The notes beneath the pieces are model-generated. The model saw only the letters and a list, made by a program, of their open reading frames with translations, was not told where the DNA came from and did no database searches. The translations under genes were made by a program, and so were the position numbers. Of a stretch of DNA of 64,000 nucleotides, positions 8,653-17,384 are shown in pieces; position 1 is the first letter of the stretch; every line of letters begins with the position of its first letter. Source of the stretch: an uncultured Clostridia bacterium (lineage in GTDB: Bacteria; Bacillota; Clostridia; Oscillospirales; Acutalibacteraceae); assembly GCA_947631945.1 (NCBI GenBank), contig CANRNI010000012.1, forward strand, positions 1 through 64,000, given 5' to 3'.

Positions 8653-9075
8653 ATGCTTAAAAATATTCCTCCGATTATTTCTCCGGAGCTTTTAAAAATT
8701 CTTGACGAAATGGGTCACGGCGACGAAATCGTGATAGGCGACGGGAATTTTCCTGCCGCGTCCAACGCAAAAAGGCTCGTAAGGTGCGACGGTCACGGCG
8801 TGCCGGAAATCCTTGACGCGGTTTTAACTCTTCTGCCGCTCGACACTTACGTCGAAAGTCCCTTTATGCTTATGCAGGTTACTCCCGGTGACAGCGTTGT
8901 ACCCGTTATTTGGGACGAATACAGAAAAATCGCGGATAATCATCAGGAAAACGTCAAATTTTCCGAAATAGAGAGATTCGCATTTTACGAAAGAGCGAGA
9001 AACGCATACGCGGTAATAGCTACAGGCGAAAAAGCCCTTTACGCTAACGTAATACTTAAAAAAGGCGTTATCTAA
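8653..9075 (+). CDS. fucU: L-fucose mutarotase (RbsD/FucU family)
   Basis: A 140-residue RbsD/FucU-family protein interconverting sugar anomers. Conserved features are 'LKILDEMGHGDEIVIGDGNFPA', with the catalytic His, and the C-terminal 'YANVILKKG'. FucU acts on L-fucose, while RbsD acts on ribose; the length and the 'ESPFMLMQV' region fit FucU better. It is followed 54 bases later by a dCMP deaminase gene, an unrelated function. The nearby rhamnulose-1-phosphate aldolase (16406) is consistent with a deoxysugar-using organism. Confidence 0.85.
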   Translation: MLKNIPPIISPELLKILDEMGHGDEIVIGDGNFPAASNAKRLVRCDGHGVPEILDAVLTLLPLDTYVESPFMLMQVTPGDSVVPVIWDEYRKIADNHQENVKFSEIERFAFYERARNAYAVIATGEKALYANVILKKGVI

Positions 9076-9129
9076 TAAAGCAAAAGCTTATTTATCAATC
9101 TTTAACGTTATTTTAACAAAGGTGATTTT

Positions 9130-9627
9130 ATGCCCAAGAGAAGCGATTATATTTCATGGGACGAATATTTTATGGGAGTAGCCGCGCTGTCCGCTAAGCG
9201 CAGCAAGGACCCGAATACTCAGGTCGGGGCCTGCATAGTAAACGGCGTGAATAAGATAATGACCGTCGGCTACAACGGCTTTCCTCTCGGCTGTGACGAC
9301 GACGTTTTCCCGTGGGAGAGAACGGGCGGCGAGCTTGAAACGAAGTATCCGTACGTCTGCCACGCGGAGCTTAACGCGATACTTAACAGCAAAGGCGCGG
9401 ATCTTGGCGGCTGCCGCATTTACGTAACGCTTTTCCCCTGCAACGAATGTGCGAAGGCCATAATACAGAGCGGCATAAAAGAGGTAGTTTATATTTCCGA
9501 TAAATACGCGGACAGCATAAGTACGATAGCTTCAAAAAAGATGTTTGACGCGGCCGGAGTGAAGCTCAGAAAGCTTGTTCCCGAACGCGGGGAAATAGTA
9601 TTATCATTTGGAAAAGAGGACGCATAA
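9130..9627 (+). CDS. dCMP deaminase family protein
   Basis: A 165-residue zinc-dependent deaminase converting dCMP to dUMP for thymidylate synthesis. The zinc and catalytic motifs are 'CHAELNAIL' (His-x-Glu) and '[10 protein letters not shown]' (PCxxC); '[11 protein letters not shown]' is the usual N-terminal motif. This is the ComEB/dCMP deaminase type. Its TAA stop overlaps the ATG of the next gene (TAATG), indicating translational coupling. Confidence 0.88.
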   Translation: MPKRSDYISWDEYFMGVAALSAKRSKDPNTQVGACIVNGVNKIMTVGYNGFPLGCDDDVFPWERTGGELETKYPYVCHAELNAILNSKGADLGGCRIYVTLFPCNECAKAIIQSGIKEVVYISDKYADSISTIASKKMFDAAGVKLRKLVPERGEIVLSFGKEDA

Positions 9628-11273
9628 TGCTCAACACACAAAATACGCAGTCGGTCATGCCAAAACAGAAGCCTTCGAGAGGCTCGTCTCCTTTGCCCGA
9701 CCATATTATGATAAGCATAAACGGCGACGCCTGCACAAGCATGGCCGTAACGTGGCGCACAAGCACGGACGTCAAGGAGGGCTTTGTCCTTTATCATGAG
9801 GACGAAAGCGATGAAATTTTCAGGTGCGGCGCGGAGTATGAATTATTCGTCAGCGATATAGACGAGAGCCATATTTTTTCGGCGCGTCTTGAAAATCTCA
9901 AGCCCGATACAAAATATTTTTATACCTGCGGAAGCGGCGAAAACAGAAGCGAAAAATTTTCCTTCACAACGCCGCCCGAAAATCTTACGAAATTCAAGTT
10001 TATCTGTGTTTCCGACCAGCAGAAAAACGTTCCTTTTGAGCGTCCCGATTATTCCTATTTCCAAAAATTCCTAAAAAAAATTTTAAGGCGGAATCCCGAC
10101 GCGAGATTCATACTTACAGGCGGAGACAATACCGACTGCGGCCAGCATGAGGTTCAGTGGAACGGTTACTTTGAAGGTCTGAAAGGCATAAGCGAGTATG
10201 TGCCGCTTATGATGACCGAGGGCAACCACGATACAAGAGGTTATAAGGATTACAAAAAAGGCATAGGCAGATATTATTCGGAGCCTGCCGAGTTTTTCTG
10301 CAAGCAGCTTAAAGGCGCGTATCCGTATAACGGTCCCGAGGGCTGGAAAACCGAAAATTACTTTTTTGATTACGGCAACGTCCATTTTACGGTAATGGGC
10401 GTAAACGGCCCCGAGGACGTAAACAAATGGGCGATAGAGAGCAATAAAAACACAGATAAAGCGTGGAAGATAGGTACATATCATTTTCCGATATGCTATT
10501 CGGGGCTTGACTGCCAGAATTACGACGCGTACCCCGTTATGACGGAAGCTTTTGAAACATACGACGTTGTATTTTCGGGACACGAGCATAATTTTTCAAG
10601 GAGCTTTCCTCTGAAAAACGAGAACCTGTACGACAGACCCTCTCAAGGTACGGTACACTATATGCTCGGCAACAGCGGAGGAAATCCGCCCGGCGCGAGG
10701 ACTCTTTCCAAAATTTGGCACGCGGCGTTTTTCCCGCAGGAAGTACCCGACGCGATGGCCGCGATAGTTGAGGTTGACGGCAATAAGATGACGCTTACGT
10801 CGGTGCTCGACGACGGCAGAATCGTTGATAAATGCGTGATTGATAAGGACAGGGACGAAATCCTGCCTTACGCGCTCGCTCCGACCTTTAACAGAACAAG
10901 AATGATGTACAAGGGCGCTGACCCGGGACTTTGCCAGTCGGATACCCCGTGTGAAAATATAGACGGCGTGTGGTTTTCGCCTTTTGCGACGCTCGTCGGA
11001 TATGCCGGAGGCTCCGTTATCAAGGAGAAAGGCAAGGTAACTCTTTCCATTTACGGAAAAACCGTTACGTTTTATGAGAACAGCGATATAGCCGATACGG
11101 ACGGTGGCGAAATGAAGCTCCCCGCGAAGGTATACAGAGGAAAACGAGGTCAGCTTTATATTCCTTGCGACGGCTGCCGCGCTCTCGGTATGCGCTGGGC
11201 GTATGCCGACAGAAACAATTTTATATCGTTTGAGCATGAGAGCGAGGACAAACCCGTTACGGAGCAGCCATGA
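9627..11273 (+). CDS. Purple-acid-phosphatase-like metallophosphoesterase
   Basis: A 548-residue protein. The N-terminus (about residues 25-115) is a fibronectin-like beta domain as in purple acid phosphatases. The catalytic domain has the five metallophosphoesterase blocks: 'VSDQQ', 'GGDNTD', 'EGNHD' (about residue 200), 'YHFP' and 'GHEHNFSR'. The last 80 residues resemble a copper-amine-oxidase-N/stalk fold ('GQLYIPCDGCRALGMRW'). No signal peptide is visible, which is unusual because relatives are mostly exported. It is coupled to the preceding deaminase gene. The substrate is unknown; phosphate monoester hydrolysis is the family activity. Confidence 0.8.
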   Translation: MLNTQNTQSVMPKQKPSRGSSPLPDHIMISINGDACTSMAVTWRTSTDVKEGFVLYHEDESDEIFRCGAEYELFVSDIDESHIFSARLENLKPDTKYFYTCGSGENRSEKFSFTTPPENLTKFKFICVSDQQKNVPFERPDYSYFQKFLKKILRRNPDARFILTGGDNTDCGQHEVQWNGYFEGLKGISEYVPLMMTEGNHDTRGYKDYKKGIGRYYSEPAEFFCKQLKGAYPYNGPEGWKTENYFFDYGNVHFTVMGVNGPEDVNKWAIESNKNTDKAWKIGTYHFPICYSGLDCQNYDAYPVMTEAFETYDVVFSGHEHNFSRSFPLKNENLYDRPSQGTVHYMLGNSGGNPPGARTLSKIWHAAFFPQEVPDAMAAIVEVDGNKMTLTSVLDDGRIVDKCVIDKDRDEILPYALAPTFNRTRMMYKGADPGLCQSDTPCENIDGVWFSPFATLVGYAGGSVIKEKGKVTLSIYGKTVTFYENSDIADTDGGEMKLPAKVYRGKRGQLYIPCDGCRALGMRWAYADRNNFISFEHESEDKPVTEQP

Positions 11274-11274
11274 C

Positions 11275-11453
11275 TTAAGGCAACACCGCACAATTAACGG
11301 CTACCGCCTTTGCCGCGCATCTGCACCGAGATTTCCCGTCATTTTTGCCAAAAGCTCATTGAAATACGTCAGTATTCCTTCTTCACTTTTGGCAATCTGA
11401 CGAAAAATCTCATGGCACATCTGCACGACAATAATTATGCGGTATTGCCCTAA
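11275..11453. mobile_element. Inverted-repeat element (GGCAATACCGCA ends), full copy
   Basis: A 179-bp element starting TTAAGGCAACACCGCACAATTA and ending TAATTATGCGGTATTGCCCTAA, that is, long imperfect inverted ends. A full copy is at 41536-41712, an internally deleted copy at 12768-12838 and a fragment at 60068-60127. It has no coding capacity. A further end-like GCGGTGTTGCCTT follows near 11479. Confidence 0.8.
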
Positions 11454-11526
11454 CGTCCGACGGCGACCAAAGCTTTTTTTGCGGTGTTGCCTTGCGTTTA
11501 AAATTTTTTCATTTTTCGACCGATAA

Positions 11527-11561
11527 AAACAAGCCTTAACTTAATTCCGGCTTGTTTTTTT
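11527..11561 (+). terminator. Rho-independent terminator
   Basis: AAACAAGCC, a loop, GGCTTGT and seven T. It lies downstream of the phosphatase gene beyond the inserted element. From here to the next gene there is an A/T-rich promoter region including TATAAT at 11661-11666. Confidence 0.8.
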
Positions 11562-11780
11562 GTCTATTCGGTACAAAAAATGAAAAGTGAATTTTGTCAA
11601 ATTTTATCCCGCTTAATAAAATATTCACATGAATTTGCTTTGAATTTCAAGTTTGTTTGCTATAATATCGACAATGCAAAAGGCTTAGCATAAAAATAAA
11701 GAGCTTCGTTAACGTTGTTTTAACAACAAACGGTTATAATGCTGATTGCTTATAAATTTACTGTATTTTGGAGGAACAAC

Positions 11781-12707
11781 ATGAGCAGAAAACCAACAAG
11801 CGTTTCAAGATTTGGAATCCAACGAAAAATAGTCGCAAACATGACAAGCGAGAGCTGGCGCTCCATTCCCCACGTCAGCTATATGTTCGAACCCGATATC
11901 ACATTATTTTACGAAAAATACAAAGCTTTTAACTCGGAGCTTAAAAAGAGCGGCAAACACGTTACCTTTAACACGGTAATGCTCAAGGCAATAAGCGAGG
12001 CTCTTAAAGCGGCTCCTCAGCTTAACGCGCATTTCAATTTTGAGCAGAAGCTTGTAAGAGGCAAGGTCACCACCTTTGACCAGATAGACATCTCAATGCC
12101 GTGGCTTCTTCCCGACAACAGAATGATGACTATCACAATGAAAGATATGGGCAACCGCTCTCTCGGGAACATAACCGATTATATGGCGGAGACAGCCAAG
12201 AAAATCGAAAAAACAGACCTCAATGAGGCTATGTACGAGGTATCTATCCACGATACATGGGATAAGCTTGCAAAGGGCAAATTCATTCAAGTAGGACAAA
12301 GACTTTTCGGTTCTTTCACAAGCAAAAAGCACAGAGTTAAGCACCTTACCGGCGCCGCTAAAAAGGCTTATGACGCTATCCCCGCTTCCGAAAAGCTTAC
12401 GCTTCCCGACCTCCAGCAGGGTACTATCACAGTTACAAATATCGGCGCTTCAACAAGAAAGCATGACGGCGCTGTAGCGATGCTTATGATTATTCCGCCT
12501 CAGGTATGCGCCATAGCGATAGGCGCTATAAAGAAAATACCTGTGGTAGTTACAAACAATGAAGGCAAGGACGAAATAGCTATCCGTACCACTGTTCCCC
12601 TTGATATCTGTTTCGACCACCGTGTGCTTGATTTCGGTGAGGTAGCTCCTTTCGTTGACGCGCTTCAGAATATTTTTGATAATCCCGACGATTTTCTTAA
12701 ATATTAA
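11781..12707 (+). CDS. Stand-alone E2-type 2-oxoacid dehydrogenase acyltransferase domain
   Basis: A protein of 308 residues matching the catalytic domain of dihydrolipoyl acyltransferases (chloramphenicol-acetyltransferase fold), with the active-site motif 'FDHRVLDFGEVAPFVDAL' near the C-terminus. It lacks the lipoyl and peripheral-subunit-binding domains of a true E2, and no E1 or E3 gene is near, so its acyl donor and role are unknown. I chose the ATG at 11781, with GGAGG seven bases upstream, rather than the longer frame from 11739. A TATAAT at 11661 with a weak -35 is the likely promoter. Confidence 0.8.
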   Translation: MSRKPTSVSRFGIQRKIVANMTSESWRSIPHVSYMFEPDITLFYEKYKAFNSELKKSGKHVTFNTVMLKAISEALKAAPQLNAHFNFEQKLVRGKVTTFDQIDISMPWLLPDNRMMTITMKDMGNRSLGNITDYMAETAKKIEKTDLNEAMYEVSIHDTWDKLAKGKFIQVGQRLFGSFTSKKHRVKHLTGAAKKAYDAIPASEKLTLPDLQQGTITVTNIGASTRKHDGAVAMLMIIPPQVCAIAIGAIKKIPVVVTNNEGKDEIAIRTTVPLDICFDHRVLDFGEVAPFVDALQNIFDNPDDFLKY

Positions 12708-12742
12708 AAAACTTAATTAACTTTCAAGCTGATTTTAAGCTT

Positions 12743-12859
12743 CACGGATAAGCTTTTATACATAAGTCAACACCGCACAATTAACGGCTACCGCCTTTGC
12801 CGCGCATCTGCACGACAATAATTATGCGTTATTGCTTTAAAGTAAACAGTTTATCCGTG
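12743..12859. mobile_element. Internally deleted GGCAATACCGCA element inside an inverted repeat
   Basis: CACGGATAA (12743) and TTATCCGTG (12851) form the arms of an inverted repeat that encloses a 71-bp deletion derivative of the element seen in full at 11275. The outer arms may be an older terminator stem split by the insertion. Confidence 0.65.
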
Positions 12860-12896
12860 ATATTTTCTTTTTAACATAAATTTTCCTTTCACAAAA

Positions 12897-12933
12897 CACA
12901 AAGGGCGCTTCTCACAAAAGCGTCTTTTGTGCC
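12897..12933 (+). terminator. Probable terminator downstream of the acyltransferase gene
   Basis: A CACAAAGGGCGCTT arm pairs with AAAGCGTCTTTTGTG around a short loop. There is no long T run after the stem on the plus strand, so the call is moderate. Confidence 0.5.
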
Positions 12934-12950
12934 GTATGGAGATAAATAAC

Positions 12951-12982
12951 AATTGACAATGTACAATGTACAATTGACAATT
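12951..12982. repeat. Heptamer array (AATTGAC type)
   Basis: AATTGAC, AATGTAC, AATGTAC, AATTGAC, AATT in unbroken 7-bp phase. A solo array, 30 bases before an element of the AATTAGG type. Confidence 0.9.
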
Positions 12983-13011
12983 ATGGTTTGTCTGCAAAGT
13001 AAACTTTATCG

Positions 13012-13193
13012 AATTAGGAATTAGGAATGAGGAATTAGGAATTATCGGAAGCCCAAAGGGCTTAATTATATATATTTTATTAAGATAAAGTATATATTAT
13101 AAGCAAAGTGAATAACTGCTCTCAAAAATATTATAATTAAAGACGCGGAGCGTCTACCGATAATTCCTCACTCCTAATTCCTCATTCCTAATT
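13012..13193. mobile_element. Heptamer-ended element, AATTAGG type, copy 1
   Basis: The left end is AATTAGG, AATTAGG, AATGAGG, AATTAGG, AATT followed by ATCGGAAGCCCAAAGGGCTT. The right end is the inverted form of the same units preceded by CCGAT. The core is A/T-rich with an AGACGCGGAGCGTCT hairpin. Related copies are at 29044 and 61356. The unit layout is the same as in the AATTGAC arrays, with a different trinucleotide. Confidence 0.85.
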
Positions 13194-13250
13194 ATTAATA
13201 AACCTGTATTTTACGGCAGCCTGCGATTAAAAATTAAAAAAGGGGTTATT

Positions 13251-14114
13251 ATGAAATTATCACCAAAACTTGCCATATTTTCTTCCTCGGCGGCAGCGGC
13301 AGCGGCGGCCTGCGTTCTTGTGTCCGAAAAAAGCATAATGACTTCCGAATATAATCTTAAAACCGATAAGGTTTCGTCGCCGCTCAGAGTCGTTGCGCTG
13401 TCCGATTTGCATTTTTCCTCTTTCGGCAGGGATAATAAGCGCCTCATAGAAGCTGTGGAAAAAGCGGAGCCGGATATTATACTTCTTTCCGGAGATTTTT
13501 TCGATTTCCGCTCCGGCAGGAGCAACGGCGATATCGTTGTAAAAACGCTTAAAGCTCTAAGCTCCGTCGCGCGGACGTATATGTCCCCGGGCAATCATGA
13601 GCTAAGGTACAATATAAAAACAGGCAAAAACTGTTTTGAATATGCCGAAAACGCCGGAGTAACCGTTCTCAACGGAGAGTATAGGGATATTGAGATAAAA
13701 GGACAGAAAGTCAGAATAGGCGGAGTTTACGACCACGCGGCTCATATTGAGGATTTTGCCGATTGGCATGAATCCAAGGTTTACTCGTTTTTAAGGGAAT
13801 TTGAAAATACGCCGTCCCTTACGCTTCTTATGCTGCACAGACCAAATACTTTTATATATACTCGGGATTTGTACAAGGACGAGGTATGGGATATCGGCGC
13901 GGTTTTCAGCGGTCACGGTCACGGCGGAATATGGAGAGTGCCTTTTTTAGGCGGAGTTTACGCGCCCGAACAGGGCTTTTTCCCCGAATACGACAGGGGA
14001 GAATACTCATTCGGAAAAACAAAAATGTATCTTTCGTCGGGACTTGAGGGATATTATTTTGTCCCGAGGCTGTTTAACAGACCCGAAATAATTAAATTGA
14101 TAATTGACAAATGA
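13251..14114 (+). CDS. Membrane-anchored or exported metallophosphoesterase (YkuE-like)
   Basis: A 287-residue metallophosphoesterase. The Ala-rich hydrophobic segment at residues 7-24 is a signal or anchor, so the enzyme probably faces outside. Metal-site blocks are 'LSDLHF', 'LSGDFFDFR', 'PGNHELR', 'LMLHRP' and 'SGHGHGGIWR'. YkuE/YaeI relatives act on lipid-linked phosphate compounds. The last codons ('IKLIIDK' and TGA) lie inside a degenerate heptamer array (AATTGAT, AATTGAC, AAATGAC...), so the C-terminus appears to be encoded by the repeat. Confidence 0.82.
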   Translation: MKLSPKLAIFSSSAAAAAAACVLVSEKSIMTSEYNLKTDKVSSPLRVVALSDLHFSSFGRDNKRLIEAVEKAEPDIILLSGDFFDFRSGRSNGDIVVKTLKALSSVARTYMSPGNHELRYNIKTGKNCFEYAENAGVTVLNGEYRDIEIKGQKVRIGGVYDHAAHIEDFADWHESKVYSFLREFENTPSLTLLMLHRPNTFIYTRDLYKDEVWDIGAVFSGHGHGGIWRVPFLGGVYAPEQGFFPEYDRGEYSFGKTKMYLSSGLEGYYFVPRLFNRPEIIKLIIDK

Positions 14115-14378
14115 CGGCGTACAATGTACAATTATAAATAATTGACAATTGACAATGTACAATTGACAATTAATGTCAATTCGGACTTTTCCGATTTACA
14201 GAGAATAGAGATGTTAATTAGTCTCCGAAAGCTAATTGCTGTTTACGCCTTAGACTGTAAATCAAGTCCGCAAGGATTTCCGATAATATGTATTAAAATA
14301 AATACTAAATATTAAATATCAATTATTAATTGTCAATTGTCAATTGTACATTGTCAATTGTATGTACATTGTCAATTG
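14095..14378. mobile_element. Heptamer-ended element upstream of the transketolase pair
   Basis: Left array from 14095: AATTGAT, AATTGAC, AAATGAC, GGCGTAC, AATGTAC, AATTATA, then a clean set AATTGAC, AATTGAC, AATGTAC, AATTGAC, AATT (14140-14171). The core starts near 14172 and contains TTCGGACTTTTCCGA. The right inverted array runs from 14321 to 14378. The core is nearly identical to that at 16185-16383, in the same orientation, on the other side of the transketolase genes. Confidence 0.88.
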
Positions 14379-14396
14379 AATTAAGGAGTGAATACA

Positions 14397-15239
14397 TTGG
14401 ACGCTACATTAAAAAAACAGCTTCTTCTCGATGCGGTCAAAATACGCAAGGGGGTAATTGAGGGGACGTTCAACGCAAAATCGGGACATCCGGGCGGTTC
14501 TCTTTCAATCGCCGAGATACTCGCATATCTTTACAGGGCGGAAATGAATATTGAACCCGAAAATCCCGCTAAGGAGGACAGGGACCGTTTTGTTCTTTCA
14601 AAAGGACACGCCGCTCCCGCGCTTTACGCGGCTCTCGCGAACAGGGGATTTTTCCCTGCGGAGGATATTAAAACGCTCAGAAAGAGCGATTCATATCTTC
14701 AGGGACACCCCAATATGAACCACGTTCCCGGCGTCGATATGAGTACCGGTTCGCTCGGACAGGGCATTTCGGCGGCTGCGGGCATGGCGCTCGCCTCAAA
14801 ATTCGGTGGCGATACGTTCAGAGTTTATTCCGTTCTCGGTGACGGCGAGATTGAAGAAGGACAGGTTTGGGAAGCGGCTATGTTCGCCGCGGCAAAAAAG
14901 CTCGATAATCTCTGCGTAGTTGTGGATAACAATAATCTTCAGATAGACGGTACTGTCGAGGAGGTAAACTCTCCATATCCTATTCCCGAAAAATTCGCGG
15001 CGTTCGGCTGGAACGTCATAGAAATCGACGGTAACGATATAGAACAGATTGAAGCGGCTTTCACCTCGGCAAGAAAGGTTAAAGGCAAGCCCACCGCAAT
15101 TATCGCTAAAACAATAAAGGGCAAGGGCGTTTCGTATATGGAGAATCAAGTCGGCTGGCACGGCTCGGCTCCCAACGCGGAACAATATGAAATCGCAATG
15201 AAAGAGCTTGACGCCGTTCAGGCGGAATTGGAGGGTTAA
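14397..15239 (+). CDS. Transketolase, N-terminal (thiamine-diphosphate-binding) subunit
   Basis: The N-terminal half of a split transketolase, about 280 residues. It contains 'SGHPGGSLS' and the thiamine diphosphate motif beginning 'GDGEIEEGQVWEA' and ending 'NNNLQIDG'. It pairs with the following gene to transfer two-carbon ketol units between pentose-pathway sugars. The start is probably TTG at 14397, eight bases after AAGGAG; the GTG at 14388 overlaps the ribosome site. The two subunit genes are separated by two bases. The pair is bracketed by near-identical heptamer-ended elements. Confidence 0.9.
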   Translation: MDATLKKQLLLDAVKIRKGVIEGTFNAKSGHPGGSLSIAEILAYLYRAEMNIEPENPAKEDRDRFVLSKGHAAPALYAALANRGFFPAEDIKTLRKSDSYLQGHPNMNHVPGVDMSTGSLGQGISAAAGMALASKFGGDTFRVYSVLGDGEIEEGQVWEAAMFAAAKKLDNLCVVVDNNNLQIDGTVEEVNSPYPIPEKFAAFGWNVIEIDGNDIEQIEAAFTSARKVKGKPTAIIAKTIKGKGVSYMENQVGWHGSAPNAEQYEIAMKELDAVQAELEG

Positions 15240-15241
15240 CG

Positions 15242-16186
15242 ATGGCAGACGTTATAAAAACCGCTACAAGAGACGCTTACGGAAAGGCTCTTGTTGAGCT
15301 TGGCAAAAAGAATGATAAGGTCATAGTATTCGACGCGGACCTTGCCGCCGCCACAAAAACGGGAATGTTCAAAAAGGAATTTCCCGAAAGATTTATCGAC
15401 TGCGGCATCGCGGAGGGCAATATGATGGGAGTAGCCGCCGGTATGTCCACAGCGGGCTATACTGTTTTCGCGTCGTCGTTCGCTATGTTCGCGGCGGGCA
15501 GAGCCTTCGAGCAGGTAAGAAACACTATAGGCTATCCGCATCTTAACGTAAAGATAGGCGCAACGCACGCGGGTATTTCCGTAGGCGAGGACGGCGCGAG
15601 CCATCAATGCTGCGAGGATATAGCCCTTATGAGAACAATCCCCGGAATGACGATAATAAATCCCGCCGACGACGTAGAGGCAAGGCTTGCGGTTTTCGCG
15701 GCGGCGGAAATGAAAGGCCCCGTTTATATGCGCTTCGGCAGACTTGCCGTACCGAGAGTTTTTGATGAAAATTATAAATTTGAGATAGGCAAGGGCGTTT
15801 ACCTTAAAGAGGGAAAGGACGTTACCTTAATCGCGACGGGACTCCTTGTCGAGCGCGCTTTGCAGGCGGCCGAAATTCTTAAAGGCGACGGAATAGACGC
15901 GGCTGTTATAAATATGGCTACAATAAAGCCTATAGACAGAGATATAATTATCGACGCGGCTGAAAATACGGGCGCTATAGTTACGGCGGAGGAGCATAAT
16001 ATAATAGGCGGGCTTGGCTCGGCTGTTACCGAAGTAATATGCGAAACGAAGCCCGTACCCGTATTGAGAGTGGGTGTGGAGGATACGTTCGGTAAATCGG
16101 GTCCGGCGCTCGAACTGCTCGAAATATTCGGTCTTAACGCGGCCAATATCTGCGCGAAAGCAAAAGCGGCAATAGCGTTAAAATAA
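15242..16186 (+). CDS. Transketolase, C-terminal subunit
   Basis: A 314-residue protein with the pyrimidine-binding and C-terminal domains of transketolase, completing the enzyme of the preceding gene. Typical motifs are 'DADLAAATKTG', 'FIDCGIAEGNM' with the thiamine-binding Glu, and 'ATHAGISVGEDGASHQ'. The TAA stop overlaps the first heptamer (T-AATTGAC) of the downstream element, so the repeat begins at the stop codon. Confidence 0.92.
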   Translation: MADVIKTATRDAYGKALVELGKKNDKVIVFDADLAAATKTGMFKKEFPERFIDCGIAEGNMMGVAAGMSTAGYTVFASSFAMFAAGRAFEQVRNTIGYPHLNVKIGATHAGISVGEDGASHQCCEDIALMRTIPGMTIINPADDVEARLAVFAAAEMKGPVYMRFGRLAVPRVFDENYKFEIGKGVYLKEGKDVTLIATGLLVERALQAAEILKGDGIDAAVINMATIKPIDRDIIIDAAENTGAIVTAEEHNIIGGLGSAVTEVICETKPVPVLRVGVEDTFGKSGPALELLEIFGLNAANICAKAKAAIALK

Positions 16187-16383
16187 TTGACAATTGACAA
16201 TGTACAATTGACAATTAATGCAAATTCGGACTTCTCCGATAAAGATATTGATTAGTTTCCGAAAGCTAATTGCTGTTTATGCCTTAGACTGTAAATCAAG
16301 CCCGTAAGGTTATGTATTAAAATAAATATAAAATATAAATATCAATTGTCAATTGTCAATTGTACATTGTCAATTGTCAATTG
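16185..16383. mobile_element. Heptamer-ended element downstream of the transketolase pair
   Basis: Left array 16185-16216 (AATTGAC, AATTGAC, AATGTAC, AATTGAC, AATT), core with TTCGGACTTCTCCGA and GCTAATTGCTGTTTATGCC, right inverted array 16344-16383. The core matches the element at 14095-14378 with small deletions, in direct orientation. Confidence 0.9.
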
Positions 16384-16405
16384 ATATTAGTTGAAAGGGA
16401 TTTTT

Positions 16406-17230
16406 ATGTCAAAAGTTACGTCAGCCACATTTTTCAATGAGTTTATAGATATGTGCGATTTATGTTGCAGTCTTGGTTGGAACGAACGCAACGGCGGAAA
16501 CATATCGTACAGAATCAGCGAAAGCGACGTCGAAAGCGTCAAATGCGATTTTACATATGACAGGCCATGGACAGAGATAGGCGTTACGGTGGAAAATCTC
16601 GCGAACGAGTTTTTTATGGTTACTGGCAGCGGAAAATTTTTCCGATTTACAAAAGCCGACCCCGAAAACAGCACGGCTATAGTCGAAATTGACGAATTGG
16701 GAAAAAATTACAGAATCGTTTGGGGACTTAAAAGCGGCGGCAGACCCACGAGCGAATTTCCCACTCATCTTCTCAATCACAGCGTCAAAAAGGACTTAAC
16801 AAACGGCGCTTACAGGCTTGTTATGCACGTTCACCCCGTTAATACGATTGCTTTGAGCTTTGTCCTTCCGCAGAACGACAGGGATTTTACACGCGAAATT
16901 TGGGAAATGATGCCCGAATGCGCCGTGGTATTTCCGCGCGGGATAGGCGTTCTTCCCCTTATGCTCGCGGGAAGCATAGATATAGCCGAGGCAACCGCCG
17001 AAAAATTTAAGAGCTACGACGTTGTTGTCTGGTCGCTTCACGGAATCTTCGCGACCGGCGAGGACTTTAAAACCGTGTTCGGAATAATTGAAACCGTTGA
17101 AAAGGCCGCCGATATACTTGTAAAGGTTATTTCAATGGGCGGCAAAAAAATCAGACCTGCGTCCCGGCAGATTATAGATATCTGCGAGCTTTATAATCTT
17201 GATATCAACAAATCTCTGCTTGAAAGATAA
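16406..17230 (+). CDS. rhaD: Rhamnulose-1-phosphate aldolase
   Basis: A 274-residue class II aldolase, the same length as the E. coli enzyme. It cleaves L-rhamnulose 1-phosphate to dihydroxyacetone phosphate and lactaldehyde. Evidence includes 'LGWNERNGGNISYRI' near the N-terminus, the zinc-site 'MHVHPVNTIA' and the later 'WSLHGIFATG'. I start at the ATG at 16406 preceded by AAAGGGA; an in-frame TTG at 16391 lies before the ribosome site. No rhamnose kinase or isomerase gene is adjacent, so the pathway is not clustered here. Confidence 0.88.
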   Translation: MSKVTSATFFNEFIDMCDLCCSLGWNERNGGNISYRISESDVESVKCDFTYDRPWTEIGVTVENLANEFFMVTGSGKFFRFTKADPENSTAIVEIDELGKNYRIVWGLKSGGRPTSEFPTHLLNHSVKKDLTNGAYRLVMHVHPVNTIALSFVLPQNDRDFTREIWEMMPECAVVFPRGIGVLPLMLAGSIDIAEATAEKFKSYDVVVWSLHGIFATGEDFKTVFGIIETVEKAADILVKVISMGGKKIRPASRQIIDICELYNLDINKSLLER

Positions 17231-17320
17231 CGTCTCCGATTGATTGAAGACCCGATATCACCGATTTCTTTCCCGAAAATTAAACCGTTTGTAAAATAAT
17301 AATAAAATATAAAAAAAGTC

Positions 17321-17349
17321 TTGTTATTTTTAAAGCAATATGTTAAAAT
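17321..17349 (+). promoter_or_regulatory. Probable promoter of the zinc-ribbon membrane gene
   Basis: TTGTTA (17321-17326), 17-base spacer, TAAAAT (17344-17349), about 35 bases upstream of the ATG at 17385. Both boxes have a mismatch to consensus. Confidence 0.5.
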
Positions 17350-17384
17350 AAACGAGTAATTTTTACCCGAATGGAGAATAACTT

